Shown: positions 1 to 13,200, counted from the stretch's first letter. The stretch is 64,000 nucleotides of DNA from Psettodes erumei (GCA_016785225.1 JAFBJZ010000006.1:15001-79000); one strand, 5' to 3'. Notes: generated from the sequence alone by a model not told the origin. A program made the numbers and translations.

Positions 1-668
1 AGTCACATCCCTGCAGCTCTGCACTGATTCTCCTCCTGCAGCAGACTGACTCCTGTCTGCAGGGATGAGCTGGAGAAGTGAGGGGGGGGGGCAGGGAGGG
101 GAGTGTTTTACCCCCCCCCCACACACACACACACACACACACTCCTGCTGACTCTTTCACACACACACACCCCTCCCCCCTCCCCCCTGAACTCGGGAGC
201 GAGTGCCAGCAGGAATGCGTGCTCCCTCCCTCGTCTCCTCTGTAATTGCTCCTCCGCTCCCACACGAGCTGCGTCGTGTTCACGCCGAAGCTTCAGTCTC
301 ATCGTCCCGGGTCCGATCCACCGCGTCCTGTCGGGTCAGAACCAGAACCGGGCCCTGGATCTTCTGGAACGACAGGGATCCCGGAAGAAGAAAGGGAGCG
401 TCTCTCCGTTTGTGCAGGCCCAAAGGTCGCAGGCCGAACGTGCCGCGGCGCGTTTAACGTGGACCGTCCGGCGCCGGCTCAGAACGGACCTGTGAGCGGG
501 GGTGAGGCCAGGCCCGGCACCGGCACCGGCGACGGAGGCTGCATCACGCTCCGACAGTAGAGCCGGCGCCGACCTGAACCGTGGTCCGACCCGTTTCCTC
601 CCTCATATTAAACTGAACCACTGTGGTTTCATAGTAAAGACGGGAACGACCCGGTCCGTGTTCTGATG

Positions 669-706
<38 letters not shown>

Positions 707-1061
707 ATACCTGTGCACTTCCCGGACGTTTGGATCAGAACGCCGTGCAGCGTCACCACAGGCATGTCAGAAATGCAGATCTGTCGCCTGCAGCTGAAAA
801 CGCGACGGGCCGTCCGACCCAGAGCCGCCCAGAACCCGACCGACCGAGCGGCACGTCCGGGACGCTGACGGACCCGCCCGGTACCGCTCGGCGGGTGAGA
901 CCGCGGGTCCAGATCGAGGCCTCGGACCGCCGACGTCCGTCCAGGTGTCAGAACCAGCTGCGATCACTGCTGCTCTCAGAACAGTTTCAGATAACTGCAC
1001 GCTGCCCGGTTCTGATTGGACCGCACATCATTCTGGGTGTGTAGTGTGTAAATGTGGAGGA

Positions 1062-1093
<32 letters not shown>

Positions 1094-1385
1094 CAACGTG
1101 CAGCTGCAGAACAGGAAGTGAACGCACAACACGGTAACGAAGCAGGAAGTACAGTCAGAACATCAGGAACTCCTCGCACGCGGGTTCACTGCGTCACCAG
1201 AACCACAAAGATGGCGGACGGGTCAGCGTCCCCGTCTGAACCGTGTCCTTCAGCCACTAGCTGGAGACAATCAATCAATACGTCTCATTGATCACGTGTC
1301 GGTCAGAGCCACAGGCCCAAGTGAAAGCCGATCAAAAGCATTGATCGATGAGAAAACAACAAAACTGAGGAAATATGGAGACGTG

Positions 1386-1449
<64 letters not shown>

Positions 1450-1576
1450 TGAAGAAGAGGAAAGCTCTGTGTGAATCACAGTCCATGTAAACAAATCATC
1501 AGATCACAGTTGTGATCATTTCATTGTTAAAACTTGGGAGTTGTGCGTTTGTACGGGGATGAAAGTGTGTTACGCT

Positions 1577-1616
<40 letters not shown>

Positions 1617-2100
1617 ATGACATGAATAATTCACGTACGAGGGTTGAATTATGCACATTTTCAACAAATCAACACTTCTACACACGCACAGAGAACAAAG
1701 TCGGGGATTGTACACAAAGCCAACACATTATCATACCAATGTGTCGACATTCTTTCATTTGCGGCTACGCCAGACACACAAAGACGGGTCTGTGTGTGTG
1801 TGTGTGTGTGTGTGTGTCACAGGTGGGCTCAGGTGAGGGTAAATCCACACACACACACACACACACACGTCACGTTAACATGACGACAAACACAGGAAAC
1901 AAAGTTCTGAGCAGCTGATGATGCGGGTCTGTGCGGGTCGTTGTGTTACTGTCACGCAGTGTGTCCTCCGGTCCATCTATCCCTGTGACTCGGCAGGACG
2001 AGAACACACGGACGTGTCGCGACACAACAACAAACGTTGAGTTGTGTTAACGTGCCAGAGCACGACGTCATACACCCCCCCACACACACACACACACAGG
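1..2100. other. Intergenic stretch with dinucleotide repeats, no gene recognised
   Basis: No reading frame here resembles a known protein, and the open frames are GC-rich or CA/TG-derived. The stretch carries many short (CA)n or (TG)n arrays, for example around 119-140, 671-700, 1065-1092, 1387-1448, 1581-1613, 1791-1816 and 1847-1868. A GC-rich patch at 280-560 and another at 780-960 could belong to exons of a neighbouring gene to the left, but I could not find a convincing splice-delimited frame. Confidence 0.5.
1387..1448. repeat. (TG)31 microsatellite
   Basis: An uninterrupted run of about 31 TG dinucleotides between unique flanks. It creates artificial Cys-Val and His-Thr open frames on the two strands. 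Confidence 0.97.
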
Positions 2101-2149
2101 TCAGCGCGCACGTGAACGTCAGCAGCGGCGATGACGTGACAGCGTGAGG

Positions 2150-2900
2150 TCACAGCTGGACAACAGCTGGATCGACCGCACCGACGAACCGGACCGGGCG
2201 GGTTCGGCCCCCCCCGCCGACACCGACGGTCACACAGGTTACCGACACACGACCGCCATCACCGGTGCTGAGGCGGGGGGGGGGCTCCCTGCTGCAGGTC
2301 CACATCACTGATCCGAACCGCAGCAGTGAATGAATGAATGAATGAATGATGACGCGTCCTCTGCACCGAACCGGGCCGGACCGGGCCGTGCGGTTCGGTG
2401 CGGCAGCGTCCGCCACCTCTGATAAACTTATATGACTGAATGACGCGGTCGCGCGCTCGGGCGGCGCTAGGACCCCGCGGGAGCACCGTCCGCACGCCGA
2501 AGCCTCTTATCCGTCTCGCGCGGAGGACGGGACGCCCCTCCCGGTCTCCACACGTACCTGTCCCCGCCGGCGGCCTCCGGCCGGTTCCGTCCCGTGCCGA
2601 GGAGACGCATGGCTCCGGTGCGCGCGTCCCGCCGGCTCTCGGTGATCTGCGCGTCCGTCTGCGGACCATGCGTGTTGTTTCCACACCGCCGACAGGGGCG
2701 GGGCCCGCGGGCCCTGGAGACGGCGCGCGAGTGGATCACGGGAACGTCACGTTGGCCTCGGAGCCAATCAGCGGCGAGCTCCGCGGGTCCAGCTCCTGCG
2801 AAACACAGTTCGGAAGAACCGTTTAGTTTTCTGATCGTGTGAGCGAGCCGCGGAGCGTTTGGACCCCGACGCATTATTTAATGCGCGCGCGCGCGCGTGC
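2150..2900 (-). promoter_or_regulatory. CpG-rich block, possible promoter and first exon of a gene to the left
   Basis: This block is rich in CG dinucleotides and ends in a (GC)n/(CA)n run near 2882-2924. It contains an NF-Y-like CCAAT motif (GCCAATCAGCGG) beginning near 2763. On the minus strand a short open frame starting at an ATG near 2611 reads into a strong splice donor (CAG followed by GTACGTG) at about 2556. That is what a 5' exon of a leftward-transcribed gene would look like. The encoded 18 or so residues are too few to recognise. Alternatively the block is only an orphan CpG island downstream of scaf4. Confidence 0.35.
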
Positions 2901-3043
2901 ACACACACACACACACACACACACTTTATCAATGATCAATCAATAACCGATCAGACAGGAAACGGGATTTGCGCGCACAGCAGCAAAACGAGATCACGTG
3001 TTGGAGGGAAATCGTGAGACAGGTGAAACGCAGGTGAGGCTGA

Positions 3044-3145
3044 TGACGTCATTAAAGGACACACGGTGACGCGGCTGATCGGCTGCTCGTCCCTCCTTTT
3101 AATATCCACTGAACATGATCCTGCGTGACGTGACGTGACGTGACG
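3044..3145. promoter_or_regulatory. Cluster of CRE-like motifs
   Basis: A perfect cAMP-response palindrome TGACGTCA lies at 3044-3051. About 80 bp further on, four direct TGACG half-sites occur in tandem around 3125-3145. Such sites bind CREB/ATF factors in vertebrates. The cluster is downstream of scaf4 and next to the CpG-rich block, so it may serve the gene to the left. Confidence 0.4.
3098..3103 (-). terminator. Possible scaf4 polyadenylation signal (ATTAAA)
   Basis: The minus strand reads ATTAAA about 350 bases after the scaf4 stop codon. It is the nearest variant signal I noticed. A short hexamer like this occurs often by chance, so it is a weak call. Confidence 0.25.
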
Positions 3146-3161
3146 CACAGAGGCCGTCACT

Positions 3162-3175
3162 GCGCCCTCTGCTGG
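3162..3175 (-). promoter_or_regulatory. Perfect CTCF core motif (reverse orientation)
   Basis: Read on the minus strand the bases are CCAGCAGAGGGCGC, which fits the published CTCF core consensus CCASYAGRKGGCRS at all 14 positions. It lies about 280 bp beyond the scaf4 stop codon. Occupancy in cells is not shown by sequence. Confidence 0.5.
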
Positions 3176-3455
3176 CCGGAGCTGATCAGATCAATATCAC
3201 TGTGGTACAAATAATCGATTACAAAACTCCTGTGAGGGGAATAAGCTCAAAAAAATACAGATTTAAAACCTTCAGCTACCGAGACACTTCAGCAGAAACT
3301 ACACAACTCCAAATATACAAAAAGGTTGTTTACAGCTACGAGCACGCACAGTATTTACACAACATCCTGGTTCCCGTGGTCTGACCCCCCCCCCCAGGTG
3401 TCCTCATGTTTATCAGTCACAGTGGTTCAGTCCTCGCCCCCCCCGGGTCCGGCCT

Positions 3456-4382
3456 CTACCACCTCCCCCTGTGGAAAGGTGGACACCCGAACCCTAACCT
3501 CCCGTTGTGGAAGTGCCTCCCCTCCATGTCGTCCAGGCCCTCGGGTCCCATGGGGGGGTGTCGATGGAAGGGGGGGCCGCGAGGAGGGAAGGGGAGGGGC
3601 ATCCTGAACCTGTCCGGCGGGAACATAGGCCCCCCGGGCATCATCTGGGGGGGCAGGGGGGGCGGCATGTTCGGGGGCGAGAGGAACGGAGGTAGATGAG
3701 GGCCGGTCATGCCCGGAGGCGGCAGGCCCGGTCTGGGACCCGGCAGGACCGGTGGGCCCGGCAGGGTCAGGACCGGTGCCGCTGGAGAGCCCAGGTGGGC
3801 GTCCCCGCCCACGTCCGGGGGGGCGCCTTGGTCTCTCTGAGACTCGGAGGTGGACTCGTCCGCGGGTTTGACGCCTCCTGCGTCCAAGGAGGAAAAGATT
3901 TCAGTTTAACGACCAACAGAACCAAAGTCCGAACAGAACCGGGAACGACACGACCGGTGAAAAGCCTCACCTGGCACGTGCTTCGACAGGTCGAAGTCGG
4001 CGTGGCGGAAGGGGCCCCCGCCAGGGGGCGGGGCCGTGGGGGACAGCATGATGGGGCCCGGGAAAGCAGGCGGACTCGCCATGGACGCGACCTGCCGGAA
4101 GACAACGGACACAAAACGTCCAAATTTAACTGAAACGGATCAAACGTTGGGATGAAGCTGAAGAAAATCACGTTTCATGTCTTTCCCTCCTGTTTCTGTA
4201 CAGGAGACACCTTCATCATCATCATCATCATCATCATCATTTTTATTATTGATCAAACTCCTTTTAAACACACACACACACACTGTATCACACAACAGCT
4301 TATTTTATTCTGTGTACACAACACACACACTGAAACTGTTTCTAAAGGTTTCACGTCACCCTGTACTGAACAAGCTGTCATG

Positions 4383-4419
<37 letters not shown>

Positions 4420-4572
4420 GACGTGGACAGGTGTGGACAGGTGTGGACAGGTGTGTGGGAGGTCGTCTGCCGTTAATGGAGACAAACTGTGCTAATAAAG
4501 TTGTGTTTGAACAGAGGAACTCACACTCAAGGAGCATTAAACCTGAGAGGTTTCAATTCAGTGACTGTGCGG

Positions 4573-4614
<42 letters not shown>

Positions 4615-4923
4615 ACACACACTGACACACAACGCAACACGCAGTTCCTGTCTGACCTCCTGTTGCAAAACATCACAACAAATACACAAAAAATTAAACT
4701 TTACTTCCTGTAACGTGACACACAATCAGTGTTCATCTGGAGAACTGATCCAGGATCTGTGACTCTGCAGGGGGTGTGTGTGTGTGTGTGTGTCTGTCAT
4801 GACTACATGTACACACTGTACTATCTGCACACACGTACACACTCTGTTTATATTAATAACTGATTAAACAAAAAAGAAACACAATCAGGGTTACAACTGA
4901 ATTCAAATACACTGTGTATGTAT

Positions 4924-4984
<61 letters not shown>

Positions 4985-6842
4985 ATGCAGTGAAAAACAA
5001 AAACTCACACTGTCCTTTGTGTTTCCAGAGATTTCTCACTTATATTAAGTTGTTTTTTTAAAAATCTGGACCGGATCTGATGCCTGTCAGAACCATCAGA
5101 ACCATCAGAACCGCCAGAACCGTCAGAACCACAGCTACTGGATCCAGACTCGGGTCCGTGAGCCGGTTCTGTCAGGGTCCTCCTTATTAAATATGACAAT
5201 AAACGCACATTGTGGCTACAAACTTGACAATGAGCACAACGATCGTTTGTCTCATGCGTCCTGCTACGGTGTCAGTTACCAAACTGCCACTGGGGGGCGC
5301 TAGAGTCAGAACTTCTCAGATCCTGCACACGGCGGCTTTAAACCTGGGGGTCACGTGACTGAAATGAGTTCAGCTGATTGGTTGAAGACACGCGGATCTT
5401 CAGATCAAACAAACGACGGGAGGACGAACCCGCTGTGGAGAAGTGAAACCGGTTCCGTCCGCTCTTACCCTGAGGTTTTACTCCGGCAGCAGAACTTACA
5501 GGAGAACGGCGGCAGGTTGGTTCCGCCGAGGAAACGGGCCCAGCAGCCGGGCCGTGCACTTCCTCTGGTCTTTGGTTACGCGCTCGTGAGGACAGGAGCG
5601 AGGTTCTGCGGAAACCGCGGTCCATTTCACCCGTTACCTTCCGACCAGAACCAGAATCCCCGCATCCACGGAACCATTTCCGGAACACTCACCTTTGTGA
5701 GGAGTGAAGTGAGTCTGACGCTCACACACACACACACACGACCCCTCCCCCCCTCCTTTTCACACCCAAAGAACCGAGCGACCCGGACCGGGTCAGAACA
5801 CGCAAGACCGAGGATCCGGACACGGACCTTCTTCAAGCAGAGACCAAATTTTAAAACGTGTCCGGCGCAAATTCACGAGAAAACGTCCCGAAACAAAACA
5901 GGCGATCAGAAGAATTATTGATTAATCACATGGGTCCAGTTTCTGCAGCGGCCTCAAAGAAACGGGTCGGGGGGACCGACACCAGAACCTGGAGGGTGTT
6001 TCTGGTCCGCAGCGCTCAGTTCTGACCGAAACCGGTCCAAGGAAGGACGAGCAGTGGACGGGGTCATGGGTCACGGGTCCTGCACACAACCTGCAGTGTG
6101 TTAGAAAGCTGAGTCAGAACCGGGCCCTGTCCATCAGAACTGGACACCCCCCCCCCCCATGTTGTGGCTGATCGGGGAATAAAATCTGATTACAAAATCC
6201 AGGATTATTTAACCACGTGTTTAAATGCTGAAGACTGTGCAATCTCTTTTCTGTGTGTTGTGCAGTCTGTCCTTAAAGTGTGTGTGTGTGTGTGTGTGTG
6301 TGTGGGGGGGGGGTTAGATATAAATAAATATTTAGATACCGGCACTAAACACAGACGAGGCTCGACCCCCCAGGGAAGACGGTTTTTAGTGACGCTTCTC
6401 GATTTCAAGACTTTGTTGTTGTTGTTGTTGTTTTCTTTGCGGCCCAGTTTGTTTGTCTCATCATGAGCGGGGAGCGGGAGGCCATGACATATTCTCAAAC
6501 ATGGCCGCCACCGCTGGTTGCGTCATGAAAAAGGGCTGACGTTGCACTTTTGTTGTCTTGAACGCTCCTGGAGAAGAATCCTGAAGCGTCGCTTCATCAG
6601 GTTCTTCTACAAACGTTTCAGTTTCCTCGTGGAAATGAAGCGCCGGTGAATTCTGAGATGAAAACGCACAAAAGGAAGCCGCTCTTTGATTTAAGAGACT
6701 CGTCGCCACGCCTCTCCTCCTCTGTGCTGCACCTGAAGATGGCCGACGTGTCATGTGACACAGAGGGGTCAGTCCAGCAGACCAGCTGATCCACGGAGCA
6801 AACCATTTGTTTCTGCAGAGTCGTGGCACAAAGACGGGGAAC

Positions 6843-6880
<38 letters not shown>

Positions 6881-7048
6881 AAACAGTGTTAGCTACAGTT
6901 AGCTCTGATGCTAACCTGCTTGTAGACAGGATCATGCTCAAAGCAGAACTCTAACTGTGGAGCTACACAATGATATTTAACAAACATGTTTGCAGGTTTT
7001 AAAAGCAGCTTATTGAAGCCGTGTCCTGCACGTGTGTGTGTGTGTGTG

Positions 7049-7079
<31 letters not shown>

Positions 7080-10000
7080 TCGCGCAGCCACAGGCAAACA
7101 GGGGTAATAAGAGGGAAACACAGGCTATAACTGCGATCACTTACGGATTCTGACCATTTCTACACGTGGACAGGACGCGCGGCAGCTTTATGTCGCTGCG
7201 TCTCGTCCAATAGAAACGCAGCATCAGGACCAGTGAGGGCGTCTCTTCCCGAAAGGTTCTGGTGAACGGGCCGACCCCGTGTGACCTTCATCACGGCGAG
7301 CGCCGTGCAGTTTGCTGCTCTGCTGCTATCGTCATGACGACTTGTATGACGGTGCAGGGCCATAAACATTTCTTCAACACTGTTTTATTCAGGAGATATA
7401 TAGAATTAGAATATATATAATAATAGAATTAAATAAAATCAAATAAAGCAGATGTTTCCACGGATTATCAGATATTTTGGATCAACTACTGCAGCTCAAA
7501 AAAATCAGAATAATGTTGAAAATGTCCTTTTTTACATCTGAAAAACTTTCATATAACTTATATTCATTATATATATGTTGTAATGACTGTGACATCCATC
7601 GCGATGTAGGAAAATCAAATGATCAGAACGTTCAACCAATCAAAAAAAGACACAAATGTCCGACTTATGAAACTCAGTGTCGTGTGACAGAAACGATCCC
7701 GGCTCACTCACCTAACACAGGTCAAAGGTCATCGGTCACAAACTACCAGAGTGTGGAAACCTCCATGTCGGTTGTGGAGTTTGTCCCTAACGATTCGATG
7801 GCCAATCAACTCGGACCGGACCGCTGCTTACCTTGTGTCCGACCTTTAAGTCCCAGCGGCGCCTACGGCCTCCGCCTCACGACACCGGCGTGGTGCCGAT
7901 TCTAACGGGCCCGCCCGGTGCGTCGGGTCCAGTGTCGGCCCGGGACGCGGCAGCTTTTATTTCAGTTATCGCCGAAGAACTTTTAAGAAACCGACGTCAG
8001 ACCGGTTTCACTGAGACTCGGGACCCGACCAGAACACGTCGCGTCTACTCGCTCACCGACCGTCAGACGCTTTCGCTGAGGAGGAAACCCGGAGGCGGCG
8101 GACGCCAGAGGTGAGAGTGACAGCCCTCCACACATACCACAGTCATTAAAGTCTTTTGTGTGACCCACTTTATTGGAAGAAGTGAAAACGGCACAATACA
8201 GGGTGACCATTCAGAGAGAGCAGGGACAGACGGGGGAGGAGCTGACCGGCCGCCGCCGGAGCTTATCTGAAGCGCCGGCCACCAAATCAACGGTCCAACA
8301 GACACGCGAAGGGAACGTCGGCTGGTTGCCACGGTAACAGCCGGTTTAAATGATACTTCCTGTGTCCTGATAAAAGGTGGCATCCTTCACTCGGGTCATT
8401 TCTTTACCCGTGCACTTGTTTTGTTTGTTTTTTTGGGGGCGGGTTCAGATAAGCTCCACTACTCACATCAACAATCGTTTATTTCTCTCTCTCGGCGAGA
8501 GGACGGAGGGAGGAAGGTGTTTAAAGACTGCGTCAGCGTTACCTGAATGTGAGCGGCGACCGCTCCGTCCGCCGACCCGTTCACGGCCCCCGGGTTCTTC
8601 GGCTCCGCGCCCCGGTTCCACTCTGCGTGTGACGGGAGAGACGGCGTGAGGAGAGCGGAAGCGGGAGGATCGGCCGCGCGGCGCGGGCGGCGGCGCGTTT
8701 ACCTGGATTCAGCGTCTCCGGGTCCAGCATGCCGCCCTCCCGGTAGCTCTCCAGCTCCTCCACCTTCACTTTGCTCCAGGGGACGTAGGTGACGCCCCGC
8801 TCCACGTCCCAGAACTTCTTGTGCGCCGCCTTGATCCCTTTGTTCAGGGCCCAGGCGATCTGGGCGGGAACGACACCGCGTCAGCAAAAACGACACCGCG
8901 GGAAACCGGAGCGGTCGGCGTGAGAGCGCTCGCACCTTCACGGGTTTCTGGTTGACCTTGTACAGCCCCCTGCTGAGCTTGGTCAGAGCCGTGTTGGCGT
9001 CCTGCCGGTGAACCATGACGATGTAGGCGCAGCCTCGGGGGGGGATCATCTGCAGCGACAAACGGGCGACGTCAGCCTCGCGCCGCGGACTCGCGCACGC
9101 CAACGCACCTGTGACGTCAAGGGGCCGGACTCACGTTGATGGACTCGATCTGACCGAACTCCTCCAGGAGAGACGTGACGTCCGACTGCTGGGTCTTCTT
9201 GTCCAGCTGCCCGACCCAGAGCGTGGTGGTGCAAACTGCAGGGGACAGACGACGCAGCTTTAGCGTCCTCACGCGCGTTCGCCCGCGAATGCGCGGCGGG
9301 CGGCCGGAGGCGGACGCACGTACCGCTGAGCGTCTGGCTCTTGATGCTGGGGAAACCCTTCTGCCGCCGCTCCCGGTCCTTCGCTCTGTCGTTCCTGTCC
9401 GCGGAGCGAGAGCGCGATCTCCAGCGCCGCTCGCGGGAGCGGGAGCGAGAGCGGCGGTGCCTCGGCCTCCTGGAGCGGGACGAAGATCTCGATCGCCTCC
9501 GCCTGGGAGATCTGAAACGCAAAAATGGAAAAAGAGGTGATCGGTGGAGTCTGTCTGAAGATTATCACGCGACTTCTTCGCCCACTCCTCGGTTACGTGC
9601 TCGGCCTCTCACCTGGAACCAGATCCGGACCTGGATCTTCTGCCGTAGCTCCTGTGTCTCCCCTCCGGCCTGGCGTTGGACTCCTCTCTCGAGTGGACCT
9701 GTGCCACCACGAGTTCAGGGGTCACGTCACGCACGCGTTCACTGCGTGTCAAACTGAACGGGGTCTGAAGACTCACCAGCGACTGCGAAGACGCCTCGCT
9801 GAGGGAGCGGTATCCATCGGGGATCATGTGACGCTCGTCGTGACTCATCCCCCCCCCGTGCTGCAGGTCGACACGTAGACGCAAGGCAAAGATAAAAAAC
9901 AACACGCGTGTAATTATGAAACGTTCGTCGCTTTGCGTGCGTGTCCATTCACGGTGTGAGACAGTTGCGAGTGGACACCTCTGCGGCGGCGGCGTGTCCC

Positions 10001-11709
10001 AGCAGATGCGGGTGAAGGTTCTCCGCGTCGACCATCTGAGCAGGAAACGGGTTGAACGACTTTTCGGGCGTGCGTCTGTCACAACACAACACACGGGCAG
10101 TGAGCGACGGACCCGCACGTGAACGGACACGCGGCTGTGCGTCACCGACACACGGACGGACTCACTGCGAGCGGGCGCTCGGCTCCTCGGGAGTCGCCTC
10201 CTCCGGTTCGTCGTCGTAGTCAAAGCGGTCGAGCAGCTTCTGCGGAAACACACACACACGTGTGACGCGTTGGCGCGACGGCGACACGCGCATCGGCCGA
10301 CGACCGACCCGCGGCTTCACCTCAGCCAAAGAGCTCCTCTTCTCTGCGCGGGCGCCGTACGGGCTGAGCTGGGCCGGGTTCGGTACGCTGTTAGCGATGG
10401 AGGCTGCGAGCGTCTGGTCCACCTGCTGGAAGTTCTGCAGCATCCTCTGCAGCTGTGTGGGGGGGAGGGGGGGCTCTTTAACAGGGCGATCCAGTAACAC
10501 GCGTGTAACACGTTACGTCGCATGGTGCGTTTCCCGCTCACCTCCTGACCGTGGGGCGACCGAAAGAGCTGCGCCACGGCAGCTAAGGCGTCGGGAGCGG
10601 GGAGCTGGGGGGCGGCGCCGGGCTGCGTCTCTGCCTGGACGTCAGCGGGAACTGTCCGGACACGAGGACAAACATCTGAGACGAGCGGCCCGACGAGCGG
10701 CGCACACGTCACACGGCGTCACACGGCGTGCGTACCTTCCAGCGCCGCGGGGGGCGCGAGGACTCCGTCAGCCATGTCCATGAGCGGCTGGATGACGTCC
10801 ATGTCGAACACGCCGTTCTTCTGCCACAGGTTCAGCACGCGCACGATTTTACTCTGACGACACACAAAAACAAGCGTCAGACACGCCGTCCGGCCGCCGC
10901 TCAGCGAACGATGAAACCTGCGAGCACCTTATCGTCCTCCGGGCAGTGGTACAGGTTCTGGAAGGTGTCCGTGAAGTTCTTCAGGAATCTGGGCCCAAAC
11001 ACGTCTTTTTCGACGCCGAACTGGTGCCGCGACTGTCGCACAATGGAGTCGACCACGTACAAACCGGGGACCTTTAACTCCGGCTTGCACTGATGAGAAA
11101 CGAACACAAACGACACGGTGAGTTCGTGGCGTGTTGAACGTGTTGAACAGAAGCTGCAGCGAGCTCCTACCTTCTTGATGAACTTCTCAACAATCTGGAC
11201 GACGTGTTTGTAAAGCTAACGAGAGACAAAAATAAACGTCAGTCACAGCCCAGCGCACAACACTTCCAACACGTCGGGTGAAAAACTAATTAATTACACA
11301 AATAATTATCACATTACTGCGTCAGATGAAACCTGATCGACCTGCCACATCTTTAAATAAGATCAAGTAATTCACGTCAAACGAGTTTAACAGTCACATG
11401 ACAGGAAACGGCTCATTCGTAACATGATATATAAATAAACTGATTTGTTTTGCTCCTCACAATCCATGAGTCTGAGGTTTACTGGCCCAGCAGGATGTTG
11501 GAGCGGGACCGTTGGGTCGGGACCGCGGGTTCTGGACTCACCGAAGGTCCAGTCAGTGGTTCCGCTGGAGCCGGAGATTTAACTCTCAGGACAAACCTTG
11601 ATATCTTCACTCTCATTATTCACTGCAGTCATGGTGTTTCATCACTACGTTAACAACCGGAGGTCTCCACTCACACACACACACACACACACACACTCAA
11701 ACACTCACA

Positions 11710-11756
<47 letters not shown>

Positions 11757-11926
11757 CACATTACCTTGATGGCTTTGATGGCTGCCTTTGTTACCGACAT
11801 CATTTTAGCGCGGGATATCGGCGGCTTCATGTCAATCATGGAGAACAACTGATGGGTTTCAAACAGAACGACATCAGTTCATTACAGAAGAGAAAAGACT
11901 GGTGCACGACAACGTGCTGAGTTTGT

Positions 11927-11957
<31 letters not shown>

Positions 11958-12213
11958 GCACAACGCAGGTTTCCTTCTCGTCAACACGATCTGTCAGTGC
12001 AGGTTTATTTCTCACACTTCCCCTCAGACCTGGGATCAGTCACGTTAGCTTGAGAAAGCCTGAGACCACAGTCACACACTGCAGGTGTGTGCGCTCGTTT
12101 ACACGCGACTATAATTCATTATGGTGGATTAAAGTTTAAGCTTAATGCACATAAGTCAGACGGTTTGTCACAGTCGCTGCGGCCTGGATCTCCACGTTAC
12201 TCAGCACTCCAGT

Positions 12214-12244
<31 letters not shown>

Positions 12245-12421
12245 CGTGCAGGACATACGGAGGAGACGACAGGTTCCTGCGGCTGAGCGCGTGTTTATCA
12301 CCTGGATTCATGCGCGGGCCGTGACGTCACGGGCTATCAAGGCAGTCCACAGGTAAAAACAGCGCGTATTCAGAGGTAACGCGTTAAAAGGCACCACGAC
12401 CATTTCATGCACGATGCGCGC

Positions 12422-12463
<42 letters not shown>

Positions 12464-12983
12464 GTGTCCTCGCGTACTAACTAACGTGTATTTACCTTCA
12501 CGCTCGTGTACGTTAGTGACAACGGACGCCAGCGAACTTCCTCATAACGAACAACGCTAGCTGTTAGCCGGGCTAACGTCACCGTAAAACCGTCGTCGTG
12601 AGTAAAACCCGGGAGCGTGTCACACAGCGTTAACCCCGCGGCACATCCGCGTTGTGTGCGTTTACAAACAGTCTGCTCGCCGTGGCCTCTGCGGCCCGAG
12701 GTAAGAGCTCAGCCGGGCACAGGCCTGCGAGATGACCGTTAGCGTCCAAGCGCCGAACTCGACGGGAGCTAGCGGCTAACGAACCGAACAACACCGCGTC
12801 CCGATGGAAACGACGTCTCCCGACAAAGTCAGTCACTCTCGCAATAACTTTTCACTGTCATGAGAATTAGCAGACTTCAGCAAACTGACATTAGCTAGCG
12901 TTAGCATTCGGGTCTAGCTCTTCGGAGTGGGCTCAAACACGAGTAAACTTTACCTCCATGTTGAACGCGTTCACCGCCTCCAT
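3456..12983 (-). CDS. scaf4: SCAF4: SR-related CTD-associated factor 4, 18 coding exons
   Basis: SCAF4 binds phosphorylated RNA polymerase II and stops early cleavage and polyadenylation in the nucleus. Coding exons in transcript order: 12983-12954, 11848-11765, 11215-11171, 11089-10928, 10853-10736, 10651-10542, 10452-10321, 10239-10166, 10075-9979, 9860-9777, 9698-9613, 9511-9324, 9235-9135, 9049-8936, 8859-8703, 8622-8543, 4091-3971, 3877-3456. All junctions are GT-AG and keep frame, giving 734 residues. Residues 1-140 are the CTD-interacting domain (MEAVNAFN start, DMKPPISRAK, YKHVVQIVEKF, VRQSRHQFG, NLWQKNGVF). The KLLDRFDYDDEPE motif follows at about 228. An RS-rich stretch spans about 335-400 and an RRM about 405-480 (TTLWVGQLDKK, IESINMIPPRGCAYIVMVHR). 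The tail is rich in Pro, Gly and Met. The N-terminus favours SCAF4 over SCAF8. The protein is much shorter than human SCAF4 (about 1150 residues); the missing part is C-terminal, or further exons hide in the 4.45-kb last-but-one intron. Confidence 0.9.
4092..8542 (-). other. Large scaf4 intron rich in microsatellites
   Basis: This intron joins exons 16 and 17 in phase 0 and is far longer than the other scaf4 introns, most of which are under 150 bp. It holds (TCA)n at about 4213-4240 and several CA/TG arrays (4386-4415, 4575-4611, 4925-4975, 6280-6303, 6845-6879, 7033-7079). An AT-rich patch lies at 7380-7570. I looked for proline-rich exons on the minus strand and found none that kept frame with good splice sites. 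Confidence 0.6.
4925..4975. repeat. (CA)25 microsatellite in scaf4 intron
   Basis: A perfect run of about 25 CA units on the plus strand (TG in the scaf4 transcript), inside the large intron. Confidence 0.95.
11671..11751. repeat. Compound (CA)n microsatellite in scaf4 intron
   Basis: CA runs broken by CTCAAACACTCACACT interruptions. It lies just left of the scaf4 exon at 11765-11848, inside the intron after its donor site. Confidence 0.9.
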
Positions 12984-13200
12984 GTTGGCCTCTTGCGGTG
13001 GAAACCGGATCGACGAACGTTTATACTTCGTTATTCTACCCAGTCATGGCCGCGCGTAGTTCTTCAGCGAAACAAACACTACCTGGATGGCCGGTTTTGA
13101 CGCTGGAGCGATCACATTGCTAACCCAAACTGTGCTATGCTAAGAACGCTACTAGCTTCGCGAATGCCTCCTGTGCACGATGACGTGTGACGTCAGTACG
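12450..13200 (-). promoter_or_regulatory. scaf4 promoter and 5' leader region
   Basis: CG-rich sequence surrounds the first coding exon, which carries only ten codons. A perfect CRE palindrome TGACGTCA at 13188-13195 lies about 205 bp upstream of the scaf4 start codon, a usual position for a CREB/ATF site in a housekeeping promoter. No TATA box was seen. The transcription start was not located. Confidence 0.5.

Noticed and set aside
5287..5300. CTCF-like motif CCACTGGGGGGCGC
   Set aside because: One mismatch at the conserved A; not separated from chance by sequence alone.
9739..10259. Long minus-strand frame over scaf4 exons with Arg/Thr-rich text
   Set aside because: It reads through introns; the splice-delimited frames give conserved SCAF4 sequence instead.
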